Assembly (NCBI RefSeq): GCF_002850255.1
Contig: NZ_CP022523.1
Span: 940,486-1,004,485, forward strand
Direction: 5' to 3'
Source: Pseudoalteromonas sp. NC201
GTDB lineage: Bacteria; Pseudomonadota; Gammaproteobacteria; Enterobacterales; Alteromonadaceae
Length of the DNA stretch: 64,000 bases
Of the stretch, positions 17,213 to 25,523 are shown piece by piece (within the stretch, counting starts at the first letter, position 1; every line of letters starts with the position of its first letter). The notes beneath the pieces were generated by a model. That model saw only the letters and a list, made by a program, of their open reading frames with translations, made no database searches and was not told where the DNA came from. Position numbers and translations under genes: made by a program.

Positions 17213-18073
17213 TTACGCTTCGCAAGCTTCGGCTAGGGTGCTGGTTTGGGTGTTAATGGAATAATCTTCCATATCAAAGTCAGACAAGAAGATATTGGAG
17301 ATCTTAACGATATTGTCGCCAAGGCTTTCGTCTTGTAGGAAAAGTCCTAATGCTACTTCAGTACCGTTCACGACTTTGTGAAAGTCATCCATTTCAGAGA
17401 AGTCCATAATGTGGAATACCCCTGCTTGAGGGTTCATTTTCAGCGCTTTTTGGTATGTGTCTTTATAGTGCTGCGCCATGATAAGCGGGCATTTTGCAGT
17501 CCATATATCCTTATCTTTTGATTCAGCTAAAACGATGTCTACTCCCTTACTGTTTTCGAATAGAATTTTAGTTACACCGTTGCTCGTTGCGAGTGACAAT
17601 TGTGGGAAACTTGCTAAATCTTGCGAGATGATTTTACGTAAAGATTGGATCCCACGGTTTTTACAATTGCGCTCACCCTGAAGTACTAAGCGGTCGCGTT
17701 TTACAATGCTGTAATCACTTAATACGGCTTCTAGCTCGTCAGGTAATGGCGCAAGCCCTTGGCTGTCGGTGGTCATTGCTGGGGATGCAGAAATATCACA
17801 AGACTCACTACCGCACTGTAAGCCCAGATCGTCTATCAACACGCCAAGCACCACTTTAAGTTTTTTCTTGTGCTCTAGAATCGCGTTGTTAGCAACATTT
17901 AACACCTTTACCATTGAATCTATTGAGAATTCGGTAGCGGAATAACGCGGATCAAAATGCCCACCTTCTAGATAAAAGGCGGAGACAGTCGGGTAGTGTT
18001 CAGCGACATCCATACGGATCATCTCTAGGAGTTTTTGCTCTACTTTTCCAACCATTTTTTCTTTTAATTTCAT
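17213..18073 (-). CDS. Unrecognised 286-residue protein, first gene of the cysteine desulfurase operon
   Basis: I do not recognise a family. There is no signal peptide or membrane segment, so it is probably cytosolic. Visible features are Cys87-x4-Cys92 in LQCGSESC, further cysteines (ERNCKNRG, AKCPL) and a C-terminal EACEA. Its gene is closest to the CueR-like promoter and 58 bp before the cysteine desulfurase, so a role as sulfur acceptor, copper binder or pathway enzyme is possible; none is proven. The long 5' leader (about 190 bases) before the start is unusual. Confidence 0.75.
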   Translation of the reverse strand: MKLKEKMVGKVEQKLLEMIRMDVAEHYPTVSAFYLEGGHFDPRYSATEFSIDSMVKVLNVANNAILEHKKKLKVVLGVLIDDLGLQCGSESCDISASPAMTTDSQGLAPLPDELEAVLSDYSIVKRDRLVLQGERNCKNRGIQSLRKIISQDLASFPQLSLATSNGVTKILFENSKGVDIVLAESKDKDIWTAKCPLIMAQHYKDTYQKALKMNPQAGVFHIMDFSEMDDFHKVVNGTEVALGLFLQDESLGDNIVKISNIFLSDFDMEDYSINTQTSTLAEACEA

Positions 18074-18264
18074 TTCGTTAGTCTCTATCTGTAGTTGTGT
18101 TAAAGGTGTTTAATACCTTTGAGTAACGGCCTAATTAGTTTGTTTACCGACAAGCATGTGCCAAAGCGGTAACGCACGAAGTAATTAATTTCCATGCCCT
18201 ACTAACAAAGTGAGGTTAATAAAAAGTCAACTTCACCTTAAGGATGAATCTTCCAAGTTAAATA

Positions 18265-18295
18265 ACTGTAAAGATTGCCACGGTGGTAAGGTCAA
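18265..18295 (-). promoter_or_regulatory. CueR-like promoter of the cysteine desulfurase operon
   Basis: On the minus strand, -35 TTGACC and -10 TACAGT are separated by exactly 19 bp. Aligned without gaps, this site equals the copZ promoter at 25 of 31 positions, including the complete first 12 bases and CTT-ACAGT at the end. The right half of the dyad is weaker (GGCAATC against GGTAAGG). It should respond to the CueR coded 4 kb away. Confidence 0.7.
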
Positions 18296-18601
18296 TGTTT
18301 GTTTGCGTAAAAATTGAGTTTTTTAGAAGTTTTTTTGTGAAACTTTCATTTCAATTGTTTTAATCGAGTCAGCGCTAATTGGTGAAAAAGAAAACCAAAA
18401 TCATGCTAAGTGACTTGTTTAATTAATAAACATCTTTTAGGCGGAATAAGAAGTAAGTAGGACTATGCGGATTTCTTCACCGAGTTGAGTCATTGCCGTT
18501 TGCACGGCATTTGCGTTAATCAAAATAAATGCGATTAGCTAAGCTAAAACATTGGGTTACATATCTATGTTGATTTAGTGAAAAGTGGTTTTTGTAGTTG
18601 C

Positions 18602-18638
18602 TGTAATGTCTCTGTAATCTGTTGTAACTCGGTGTAAT
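18602..18638 (+). promoter_or_regulatory. Four helically phased TGTAA(T/C) direct repeats upstream of the amino-acid oxidase operon
   Basis: TGTAAT, TGTAAT, TGTAAC and TGTAAT start at 18602, 18613, 18623 and 18633, i.e. spacings of 11, 10 and 10 bp, all on one helix face. They lie about 60-100 bp before the oxidase ATG. Direct repeats of 10-11 bp are typical of OmpR/PhoB-type response-regulator sites. The regulator is unknown. Confidence 0.55.
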
Positions 18639-18698
18639 AGATAAAATCACTACCCTTAAATATGCTTTTAAAGTAATAGCTTAAAGGAGCATATTAAA

Positions 18699-20573
18699 AT
18701 GAATAAAGAACTAGATATTGCCATTGTGGGTGGCGGTGTATCGGGTGTATATAGTGCATGGCGTCTGCAACAAGAGCTTGGTGATACACATCGCATAGGC
18801 TTATTTGAATATAGCGATCGTATCGGTGGTCGTTTGTACAGTCGCACGCTTCCGGGGTTGCCCAACGTTGTGGCTGAGCTTGGTGGAATGCGCTTTATTC
18901 CTGAGGATCATGTGATGGTGAGTACGCTGGTGGATGAGCTAAAACTCCAAACCAAAGACTTCCCAATGGGCTCAAAGCTGCCGTTATACCCTTCAAATGC
19001 AGAAAGCTCCCCTGAAGCAGGTAGTGAAAACAACCTCTTTTACCTGCGAGGGCAATATTTTAGATATCGTGATTTCGCCGAGTGTCCAGATAAAATCCCA
19101 TACCAGCTTGAAGAAACAGAGCGAGGCTATGGACCGGAAGATCTTCAAGTTAAAGTCATGAACCTCATCTGCCCGGGATTTGCCGACATGTCTCTTGCAG
19201 AGCAGATGAAAGTCAAAGTGTTTGGCAAGGAAATTTGGCGCTTTGGCTTTTGGAATTTGCTTGAGCATGTGTTGAGTAACGAAGCATACCTTTTTATGAA
19301 AGAAGCGGGGGGCTACGATGCTAATGTGGCGAATGCCAGTGCGGTTACTCAGTTGCCTGCCACTGAATATAGCGATGATACGGTATTTAAGACCCTAAAA
19401 GATGGTTTTCAGGCGTTACCGCTGAAGTTATGTGAAGAGTTTGCAGCGGCACCGGGCTGCCTTGACCGCTGTAAGCGCGTTAATATGTTGCATCGACTTG
19501 CAAAAATTGAGCTGCATGATTGTGGCGAGTATCGTTATGAACTCACCTTTCAACCAACACAATTGAATAGCAGTGGGAAAGTGGTTGATAAAGATGCTCC
19601 AGCGTACAGCGTTAAAGTGAAGCGGCTTATTTTGGCTATGCCAAGGCGCTCGCTTGAGCTGATTGAATCGCCGTTCTTTGATGACCCTTGGTTGAAAGAA
19701 AACATTCCGTCTGTACTTATCCAAAAAGCGATTAAGATGTTTATGGCATACGAGCAACCTTGGTGGCGCAGTTTAGGCCTTGTTGCTGGTCGCTCTGTCA
19801 CTGACTTACCAATCCGTCAAACTTATTACATGGGCACGGAATGCGATCAAAAAGAATGCCTTGAATACGAGACCAATGAAAAAGGCGAACAGGTATGTAA
19901 AGTAGAGCACTCCTATGGTGAGCCCAATACCAACTCGCTGCTAATGGCTTCTTACAATGATATTGGCACTATTCCTTACTGGAAAGGTTTAGAAAAGGGT
20001 GAGCATTACCAAGGCTATATGCCAGCCTATGGTGCACAAGGTTATACCGAAAATGAGATAGTACCTAAAAACCAGTATCAAATTACCACCGGGATGGTTG
20101 AAGCGGCACATCGCCAAATTCAAGCGTTACATAATCAAAAAGCGCTCCCAATGCCATATTCTGCAATCTACCAAGAGTGGGGGGATGACCCCTATGGCGG
20201 TGGCTGGCATGAGTGGAAAGCCAATTATCGTCTCGATGAGATCATGTGCAGAATGCGGCACCCGGTTGCGAGTGAAGAAATCTATATTGTTGGCGAAGCA
20301 TACTCCTATGAACAAGGCTGGGTAGAAGGAGCATTAAATACGGCTGAATCAACATTGGCTGAGTTCTTTGCTTTACCAACACCGAAGTGGTTATCCAAAG
20401 ACAAAGCCCAGTATGAACAGTGGCTTGAGTCACACCACAATTACTTACCAGTAGATTGCCGTAAAGGTGGCTGCTCGTGTCAGCATTCAGCGCAACAGCC
20501 AAATGCCAGTTCGGACACGCTGGACGAAGTCACTGAATTCGCTTATCGAGGTATTAATCATGAGTACCGCTAA
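18699..20573 (+). CDS. Flavin-dependent L-amino-acid oxidase family protein with Cys-rich C-terminal tail
   Basis: The protein has 624 residues. It opens with the dinucleotide-binding IAIVGGGVSGVYSAWRL, followed by the GG-doublet region DRIGGRLYSR and the ELGGMRF block of the amine oxidase/LAAO family. The FAD-binding C-terminal motif is YIVGEAYSYEQGWVEGALNTAE. The expected reaction is oxidation of an amino acid to the 2-oxo acid with release of ammonia and hydrogen peroxide. Past the fold there is a tail with Cys587, Cys592, Cys594 and His596 (CRKGGCSCQH), a possible metal site. It has no signal peptide. It is first in a three-gene operon and its end overlaps the next start by 14 bp, so oxidation and decarboxylation are probably coupled. 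The start has AAAGGAG about 8 bases upstream. Confidence 0.88.
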   Translation: MNKELDIAIVGGGVSGVYSAWRLQQELGDTHRIGLFEYSDRIGGRLYSRTLPGLPNVVAELGGMRFIPEDHVMVSTLVDELKLQTKDFPMGSKLPLYPSNAESSPEAGSENNLFYLRGQYFRYRDFAECPDKIPYQLEETERGYGPEDLQVKVMNLICPGFADMSLAEQMKVKVFGKEIWRFGFWNLLEHVLSNEAYLFMKEAGGYDANVANASAVTQLPATEYSDDTVFKTLKDGFQALPLKLCEEFAAAPGCLDRCKRVNMLHRLAKIELHDCGEYRYELTFQPTQLNSSGKVVDKDAPAYSVKVKRLILAMPRRSLELIESPFFDDPWLKENIPSVLIQKAIKMFMAYEQPWWRSLGLVAGRSVTDLPIRQTYYMGTECDQKECLEYETNEKGEQVCKVEHSYGEPNTNSLLMASYNDIGTIPYWKGLEKGEHYQGYMPAYGAQGYTENEIVPKNQYQITTGMVEAAHRQIQALHNQKALPMPYSAIYQEWGDDPYGGGWHEWKANYRLDEIMCRMRHPVASEEIYIVGEAYSYEQGWVEGALNTAESTLAEFFALPTPKWLSKDKAQYEQWLESHHNYLPVDCRKGGCSCQHSAQQPNASSDTLDEVTEFAYRGINHEYR

Positions 20574-22323
20574 TTTTACGGTTGCCGACCATTTACTGTG
20601 GCGGTTAAAGCAGTTGGGCCTAGATAAGGTATTTCAAGTGCCTGGTGACTATGTGCAAGAGTTTATGACCGCACTGGACAACTTTCCAGGTATTGACGCT
20701 GTAGGCGATGTAACCGAACTAGGGGCAGGCTACGCGGCGGATGGATATGCAAGATACCGAGGTATTGGCGCGGTGTCTGTGCAATACGGCGTTGGCACGT
20801 TCAGCGTATTAAACGCCATCGCCGGCGCTTATGTCGAGCGTAATCCTGTTGTCGTTATATCGGCAAGCCCATCGGCTGAAAACCGTGTAGATATTGAAGA
20901 AACAGGCGTGTTATTTCATCACTCTACCGGCGACTATAGCGCTGATAAAAAGGTGTTTGAAAATGTCACTGTCGCCAGTGAAATTCTTTCGGATCCTGCT
21001 TCTGCTCCTGAGATTATTGATAATGCGTTACGCCTTGCCATGAGTGAAAAACGGCCTATTTATCTAGAAGCATGGCAAAACGTGTGGGGCGCAGCTTGTG
21101 ATAAACCAGATGGCCATTTAGTGATCCCAAGACCTGCATCTAATCCTACGATGATGGCAAATTTACTCGATAAAGTAATCAACCGACTCAAAGAAGCTGA
21201 GAAGCCATTGGTATTATTAGGCATAGAGATCACGAGGCTCGGCATACAAAGGGAAGTCGAGAACTTGCTCTGTAACCTCAATATTCCGTATACCACGACC
21301 ACGCTAGCCAAATCAGTATTAAGTGAGGCGCAAGGGCTCGGGAAGGAGCTGTTTGTTGGCACCTATGCGGGTGAAGCGTCATGGCCTGAAACGTTTGACT
21401 TTGTTAGCAAACGAGATTGCATTTTAGCGTTGGGGGCAATATTCACTGATGACTACCTGACCATGTTAAAAACGCAAGACAACGAATTGATCCGCGTGAA
21501 TATGGGCGAAGCAAGAATTGGTAACTGCGAACGTTTTGGTGGTATCGATTTAGCACAGTTTATTGATGATTTAACGGTGTATGTTGAGCATTACCCGATG
21601 CAGCATCATGCGCTTTGCTCGTTGCCGGAAAACCCCTACTTGAAAAGTCCCGTACGAGATTGCGATACCATCAGCTACGAAAACTTCTTTTGCACATACC
21701 AAAAGCAGTTAGCCCAATGCCAAAAGGTGCGTGACTTCAACCTTATTTTAGGTGAAAGCTCTTCGCTTTATATGGCGGCTCGTTTAACTGGTATTGAAGA
21801 AAGTCGCTTTATTAGTGACACGGCTTGGGGGTCGTTAGGTCATGAAACCGGTTGTTCACTCGGCACAGCCTTGGCTGACAATCGACGTAGTGTTGTGGTT
21901 GCCGGCGACGGTGGGTTTATGATGATGTGCCAAACACTGTCTACCATTAGCCATAACAAACTCAATACTGCAGTGTTTGTAATGAGTAACCAAGTGTATG
22001 CAATTGAGCAGTCGTTCGTTGATATCTGTGCGTTTACTCCTGCGGGCGCATTTGCACCATTTGATGATCTGCATCGTTGGGACTATAAATCATTAGCGAA
22101 TGCGTATTCTGTTGAATATTTGCATGTAGAGACCGTCGCAGATCTAAATGGGGTTTTTGCTGCGCTTCATGAAAACTCATGTAAGCCGTACCTCATTAAA
22201 GTCAATATTGATAAAAAAGATCTCGCACCGGCGATACAAGATCTCGCCGAAGCCATTACGGGTAACAAAGTGGACGACTGTCCATGTGGAAATAGCACAG
22301 CGCAAGGAAACAACAATGCCTAA
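20560..22323 (+). CDS. Thiamine-diphosphate 2-oxo acid decarboxylase (pyruvate/indolepyruvate decarboxylase family)
   Basis: The enzyme has 587 residues from the ATG at 20560, which overlaps the oxidase stop by 14 bp. The family's catalytic features are present. Glu53 lies in TELGAGYAADGYAR and the His120-His121 pair in LFHHSTGDY. The ThDP/Mg motif GDGG at 449-452 is followed by the expected Asn (FVMSNQVYAIEQ). The HH pair is what marks the pyruvate decarboxylase branch. It should turn the 2-oxo acid made by the upstream oxidase into an aldehyde. The C-terminus carries Cys574-Pro-Cys576, outside the normal fold, echoing the tail of the oxidase. The natural substrate is unknown. Confidence 0.88.
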   Translation: MSTANFTVADHLLWRLKQLGLDKVFQVPGDYVQEFMTALDNFPGIDAVGDVTELGAGYAADGYARYRGIGAVSVQYGVGTFSVLNAIAGAYVERNPVVVISASPSAENRVDIEETGVLFHHSTGDYSADKKVFENVTVASEILSDPASAPEIIDNALRLAMSEKRPIYLEAWQNVWGAACDKPDGHLVIPRPASNPTMMANLLDKVINRLKEAEKPLVLLGIEITRLGIQREVENLLCNLNIPYTTTTLAKSVLSEAQGLGKELFVGTYAGEASWPETFDFVSKRDCILALGAIFTDDYLTMLKTQDNELIRVNMGEARIGNCERFGGIDLAQFIDDLTVYVEHYPMQHHALCSLPENPYLKSPVRDCDTISYENFFCTYQKQLAQCQKVRDFNLILGESSSLYMAARLTGIEESRFISDTAWGSLGHETGCSLGTALADNRRSVVVAGDGGFMMMCQTLSTISHNKLNTAVFVMSNQVYAIEQSFVDICAFTPAGAFAPFDDLHRWDYKSLANAYSVEYLHVETVADLNGVFAALHENSCKPYLIKVNIDKKDLAPAIQDLAEAITGNKVDDCPCGNSTAQGNNNA

Positions 22324-24091
22324 ACAATCCAATAAACCAATCCCTGAATATCAGTTAGAAGAAGCACAAAAGCGTATCGACCGCTATTGGCGCGCGACAC
22401 AAGGATTTATACTCGCGTTAGAAAGCAAGCATGGCTTTTCTGCAAAGCAGTTGCTTACTTTATTGCCAACGGGGGATACTTCGATGGAGCGCTTTAGAGA
22501 ATATCAAGCTAAAGCGCTTATCTTTAACACACGATTTCAGTTTTCGCCCTCGGTAATTGTGATGTGTAATAACACTGATGATGTAATGCGCGCCTATCAA
22601 GAGGCGATAGCGTTTAACTTACCCATTCGGGTGCGCTCTGGCGGCCATGATCACGAAGGGGAGTGTAGTGGCACAGATGTGGTGCTACTGGATTTAAGCG
22701 GTTTAAAAGACTTCTCCATTGAGAAAGAAGGCGATGATTATATTGCCCATATTGGTTCGGGCTATCGCTTTTATCAATTAGTCCCAAAGCTTGCGGAATC
22801 TGGTTACAAGGATATTCCACCGTTAACCATTCCACATGGCACTTGCGCCACGGTTGGGTTAGCTGGGTATATTCAAGGCGGTGGTTGGGGCCCGTGGACG
22901 CGAGCAAAAGGGATGTGCTGTGAGTCACTCGTTGGTGCGACTGTTATTTTGCAAGATGGTTCGAGAGTTGAGGTATCTGAAACTGAAAATGAAGATCTCT
23001 TATGGGCACTACGCGGAGGCGGGGCGTTAAGTTATGGAATAGTGACAGAGTTTAGAGTCAAAGCTTTTGAGCTACCTGACGAAATCCACCGCTTTGAAAT
23101 TAACTGGAATAATGAGGCGGTTGGCTCTACAGACTTAGCAACTTGGCAGCTGCTCAGCCAGTGGGAAGATGCGATTAACGATACGGGAAAGGATACCGAG
23201 AACTTAGTTGGTACTAACCTAAAAATCAACGCGATCCCAGATGTTAGCGAGTGTGAAAAGTCATCTGGCTACGAAAAAACGTTAAAGCACCCAAGCACCA
23301 TGTATGGTTATTGGCAAGGCTCCGAAAAAGCGCTGATTCAGTTTGCTAAGCAGTATTTTCCCACTGCTAAAGTGCAGGTGACGGGCACGGATACCAAGCA
23401 GAATTATAGCGAAGCATTGATGTCTGACTGGTCGCGAAACTCTTTGGCTAATCTCAAAAAACTGGGGTTAAAAGGGACGCTTGCCGCAAGCCTTGATGGC
23501 GAACCATTTACACCAGACTTCGACGCCCCAGCGCCACACAAGATCACCTCGAAGCTAGTGCGTGAGTCTGGTCTTACCGAACAAGGCAAGTTGGCGCTAT
23601 TGCGTTCACTCACATCGCCTTTACTGTTTGCACAAAATGCCCCACTTGGACTATTTAGTTATGTCACTCTAGGTGCCATTGCGGGTAAGTTTTATGCCAA
23701 TGATACTTGTGATGATGCTAAGGAGCGTGTTGCCTTTCCTTATACTACTGCGCAGTACACCATTCAATACCAAACTTGGTGGAATACCGAGTTAAAATAC
23801 GACGGCAGTTACGACAGCAAACGCCTTGGTCAAGCAAATCCAGTATACCGTTATGTAAACCGTGCACTTGATTGGATTGAAGTTAGCCGCGACACCATCA
23901 TAGAAGGGGCATACGGCGCGTTTATCAGCTTTAAAGACGCATCCATCCCGACGCAAACCTACTTCCAAGAGAATTATGAAAAACTCATTGAAATCAAAGA
24001 GGAGTATTCGGGTTTCACAGTTAAATTAGACTGTGGTAAAGAGGTTTACGTCAACTTTAATCGCCTAAGAACCCGTAAGACAATTATTTAA
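22316..24091 (+). CDS. FAD-linked oxidase, berberine-bridge-enzyme-like, predicted bicovalent flavin
   Basis: The protein has 591 residues from the ATG at 22316, which overlaps the decarboxylase stop by 8 bp. The FAD_binding_4 domain spans roughly 75-250. Both covalent flavin anchors of the BBE family are visible: His111 in RSGGHDHEGECS (8-alpha linkage) and Cys177 in PHGTCATVGLAGYIQGGGWG (6-S-cysteinyl). The C-terminal YVNFNRLRTRK corresponds to the BBE C-terminal segment. Such enzymes oxidise alcohols, aldehydes or sugars, or form rings, using oxygen. No signal peptide is seen. As the third step it may act on the aldehyde from the decarboxylase or on a product built from it. A good hairpin terminator follows. 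Confidence 0.87.
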   Translation: MPKQSNKPIPEYQLEEAQKRIDRYWRATQGFILALESKHGFSAKQLLTLLPTGDTSMERFREYQAKALIFNTRFQFSPSVIVMCNNTDDVMRAYQEAIAFNLPIRVRSGGHDHEGECSGTDVVLLDLSGLKDFSIEKEGDDYIAHIGSGYRFYQLVPKLAESGYKDIPPLTIPHGTCATVGLAGYIQGGGWGPWTRAKGMCCESLVGATVILQDGSRVEVSETENEDLLWALRGGGALSYGIVTEFRVKAFELPDEIHRFEINWNNEAVGSTDLATWQLLSQWEDAINDTGKDTENLVGTNLKINAIPDVSECEKSSGYEKTLKHPSTMYGYWQGSEKALIQFAKQYFPTAKVQVTGTDTKQNYSEALMSDWSRNSLANLKKLGLKGTLAASLDGEPFTPDFDAPAPHKITSKLVRESGLTEQGKLALLRSLTSPLLFAQNAPLGLFSYVTLGAIAGKFYANDTCDDAKERVAFPYTTAQYTIQYQTWWNTELKYDGSYDSKRLGQANPVYRYVNRALDWIEVSRDTIIEGAYGAFISFKDASIPTQTYFQENYEKLIEIKEEYSGFTVKLDCGKEVYVNFNRLRTRKTII

Positions 24092-24108
24092 CAGTGTTAA
24101 ATGTGAAG

Positions 24109-24136
24109 AGCAAAAAGCCAGTATCGGCTTTTTGCT
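24109..24136. terminator. Terminator of the oxidase operon
   Basis: An 11-bp stem AGCAAAAAGCC/GGCTTTTTGCT with a 6-base loop starts 17 bp after the stop codon. Confidence 0.75.
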
Positions 24137-24151
24137 TGGTTTCACCTTGAG

Positions 24152-24323
24152 GTAGGAGATGTTTTACACAGCGACTTTGTTGTTTTTATATTGAATTTTT
24201 GGGTGGTGAGATGAGGGGGATTTTTCATCAAAAATTCGTTAGAAAACATAAACTGCTCGGCGAGTGAATCGCCTCCTACAAGCATGACTTCACTACAGGG
24301 TAGGAGCTGTTTTACACAGCGAT
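24152..24323. repeat. Cluster of three REP-like palindromes
   Basis: Three units of GTAGGAG followed by a short stem-loop occur at 24152-24175 (plus), 24257-24280 (minus) and 24300-24323 (plus). The stems differ but covary, e.g. GCTGT-TTTAC-ACAGC in the third and GGCGA-TTCAC-TCGCC in the second. This head-to-tail arrangement resembles Pseudomonas-type REP clusters. The whole 24092-24369 gap holds only this and the terminator. Confidence 0.65.
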
Positions 24324-24369
24324 TTTGTCGCTTTTATCATGTGCTTTACGCTGCGGCCTTGAAAGCATT

Positions 24370-24927
24370 TTAAATATCTAACACCACCACTTCCATTTGG
24401 TCTTGCGTATCATAAGGCTGGATCTGCATTTTTATTTGGCTCTCAGAAAGCAACTCCAGCTGACCTTCTGCGGCTTTGTATTTGCTGTGAACGACCTTTA
24501 CTGCATGAATACCAAATCCGATTTCTCGCTCTAAGCGTAAAACTAAACCATATGAGGTGGTGGCTCCGCGGTCGGTTCGGTAAAGCACATAGTTATCGTC
24601 ATTGACATTCAGTCGATTAAGTTCGGCAAAGGAGTTGTCAACGCCGCTTTGTTTGATCTCGGAATAATCACCAGCGGCAAAGATGAATACGATGAAACTC
24701 GGCACTGCTGCTGCCAAAGCGACTAATAAGCCAGACATTTTGAGCAACTTGGTGCGTCGACATAACGACCACAACAACACTGAAGCGGGTAAGATGATGG
24801 CCAGTATCATAACGAAAAGGTAATTATGCTGAGGCGCTGCAAATCTTAACTCCCAAGGCAAATTACTCATATTAAGGATGACCAGTAATACAACAATGAC
24901 CAACGCAATACTTGAAAATCGTTTCAT
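24370..24927 (-). CDS. Hypothetical three-helix membrane protein
   Basis: The product has 185 residues. Hydrophobic segments lie at about 7-22, 36-56 and 66-90, followed by a soluble ~95-residue C-terminal part (likely periplasmic or cytosolic beta-rich) ending QMEVVVLDI. I do not recognise a family. It is separated from the DUF2000 gene by 53 bp and may share its transcript. The function is unknown. Confidence 0.65.
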   Translation of the reverse strand: MKRFSSIALVIVVLLVILNMSNLPWELRFAAPQHNYLFVMILAIILPASVLLWSLCRRTKLLKMSGLLVALAAAVPSFIVFIFAAGDYSEIKQSGVDNSFAELNRLNVNDDNYVLYRTDRGATTSYGLVLRLEREIGFGIHAVKVVHSKYKAAEGQLELLSESQIKMQIQPYDTQDQMEVVVLDI

Positions 24928-24980
24928 AAATTAAACCTAAACTACAACCAAAGTAAGTGATACCAAAAATAAACCTCAGG

Positions 24981-25424
24981 TTATTTAAACAAGCTGAATT
25001 TCCCTGTAAATTCTTTAAGCTCCGCGCTATCGCCAAACATGCAAATGCCAAAGTACTCTAAGTCTTGCTCTGGTGTTTCAGCGGTGGCGCTTACTTGCTG
25101 TTCGGATGTGCCAACAATCATGGTATTTGTAAAGTCGGTAAAGGGGATGTTACGAGCCACAAGCTCTGCTCGCACTTTTCTGATTTTATTACTGTTATCT
25201 GCTTTAAGCACAATAAAAGGGTAGTGCGAAATCGAAGGGTGAATGCCGCCATCTTTGTCTTGATACGGTAAAAAGCAGAGCTCATCAGTATTACCAATTT
25301 GGTCAATGAGCCCAGCGGTCATATGGCCAAGCGCATTAAAAAGTCGACCAAGTTCAACTTTTTTATTGAGCACAGCAACAAATCGCTTCGAGTTTTCGTC
25401 CGGTAAAACGGAAAAATCAGTCAT
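24981..25424 (-). CDS. DUF2000 family protein
   Basis: The protein has 147 residues from the ATG at 25424, which has AAGGA about 7 bases upstream; the longer frame from 25460 lacks such a site. The core KRFVAVLNKKVELGRLFNALGHMTAGL and the following FIVLKADNSNKIRKVR and TNTMIVGTS blocks match the DUF2000 pattern (peptidyl-tRNA-hydrolase-like fold). Members are cytosolic and of unknown function. Confidence 0.7.
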   Translation of the reverse strand: MTDFSVLPDENSKRFVAVLNKKVELGRLFNALGHMTAGLIDQIGNTDELCFLPYQDKDGGIHPSISHYPFIVLKADNSNKIRKVRAELVARNIPFTDFTNTMIVGTSEQQVSATAETPEQDLEYFGICMFGDSAELKEFTGKFSLFK

Positions 25425-25523
25425 AGACTTCCTTGAATAAGAAAAGAGACGCTTAACCATATCATAATAACACTATCACCGCGCCTAGATTTCGATAATT
25501 GATTGTAATTCCTTAAAAATTTC

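Larger units (their letters stand above)
18074..18698. other. Divergent intergenic region of the putative copper-linked pathway
   Basis: This 625-bp AT-rich region has no convincing gene. It separates the two divergent operons and holds the CueR-like promoter on the minus strand and the four phased TGTAAT repeats on the plus strand, listed separately. Between them (about 18300-18590) I see only poly-T/A tracts and short dyads (TGCCGTTTGCACGGCA near 18493, TTAGCTAAGCTAA near 18535). Confidence 0.7.

Noticed and set aside
14601..18073. Housekeeping iron-sulfur (isc/suf) operon
   Set aside because: A cysteine desulfurase is present but no scaffold, carrier, ferredoxin or chaperone genes; neighbours are an aminotransferase and an unknown protein.
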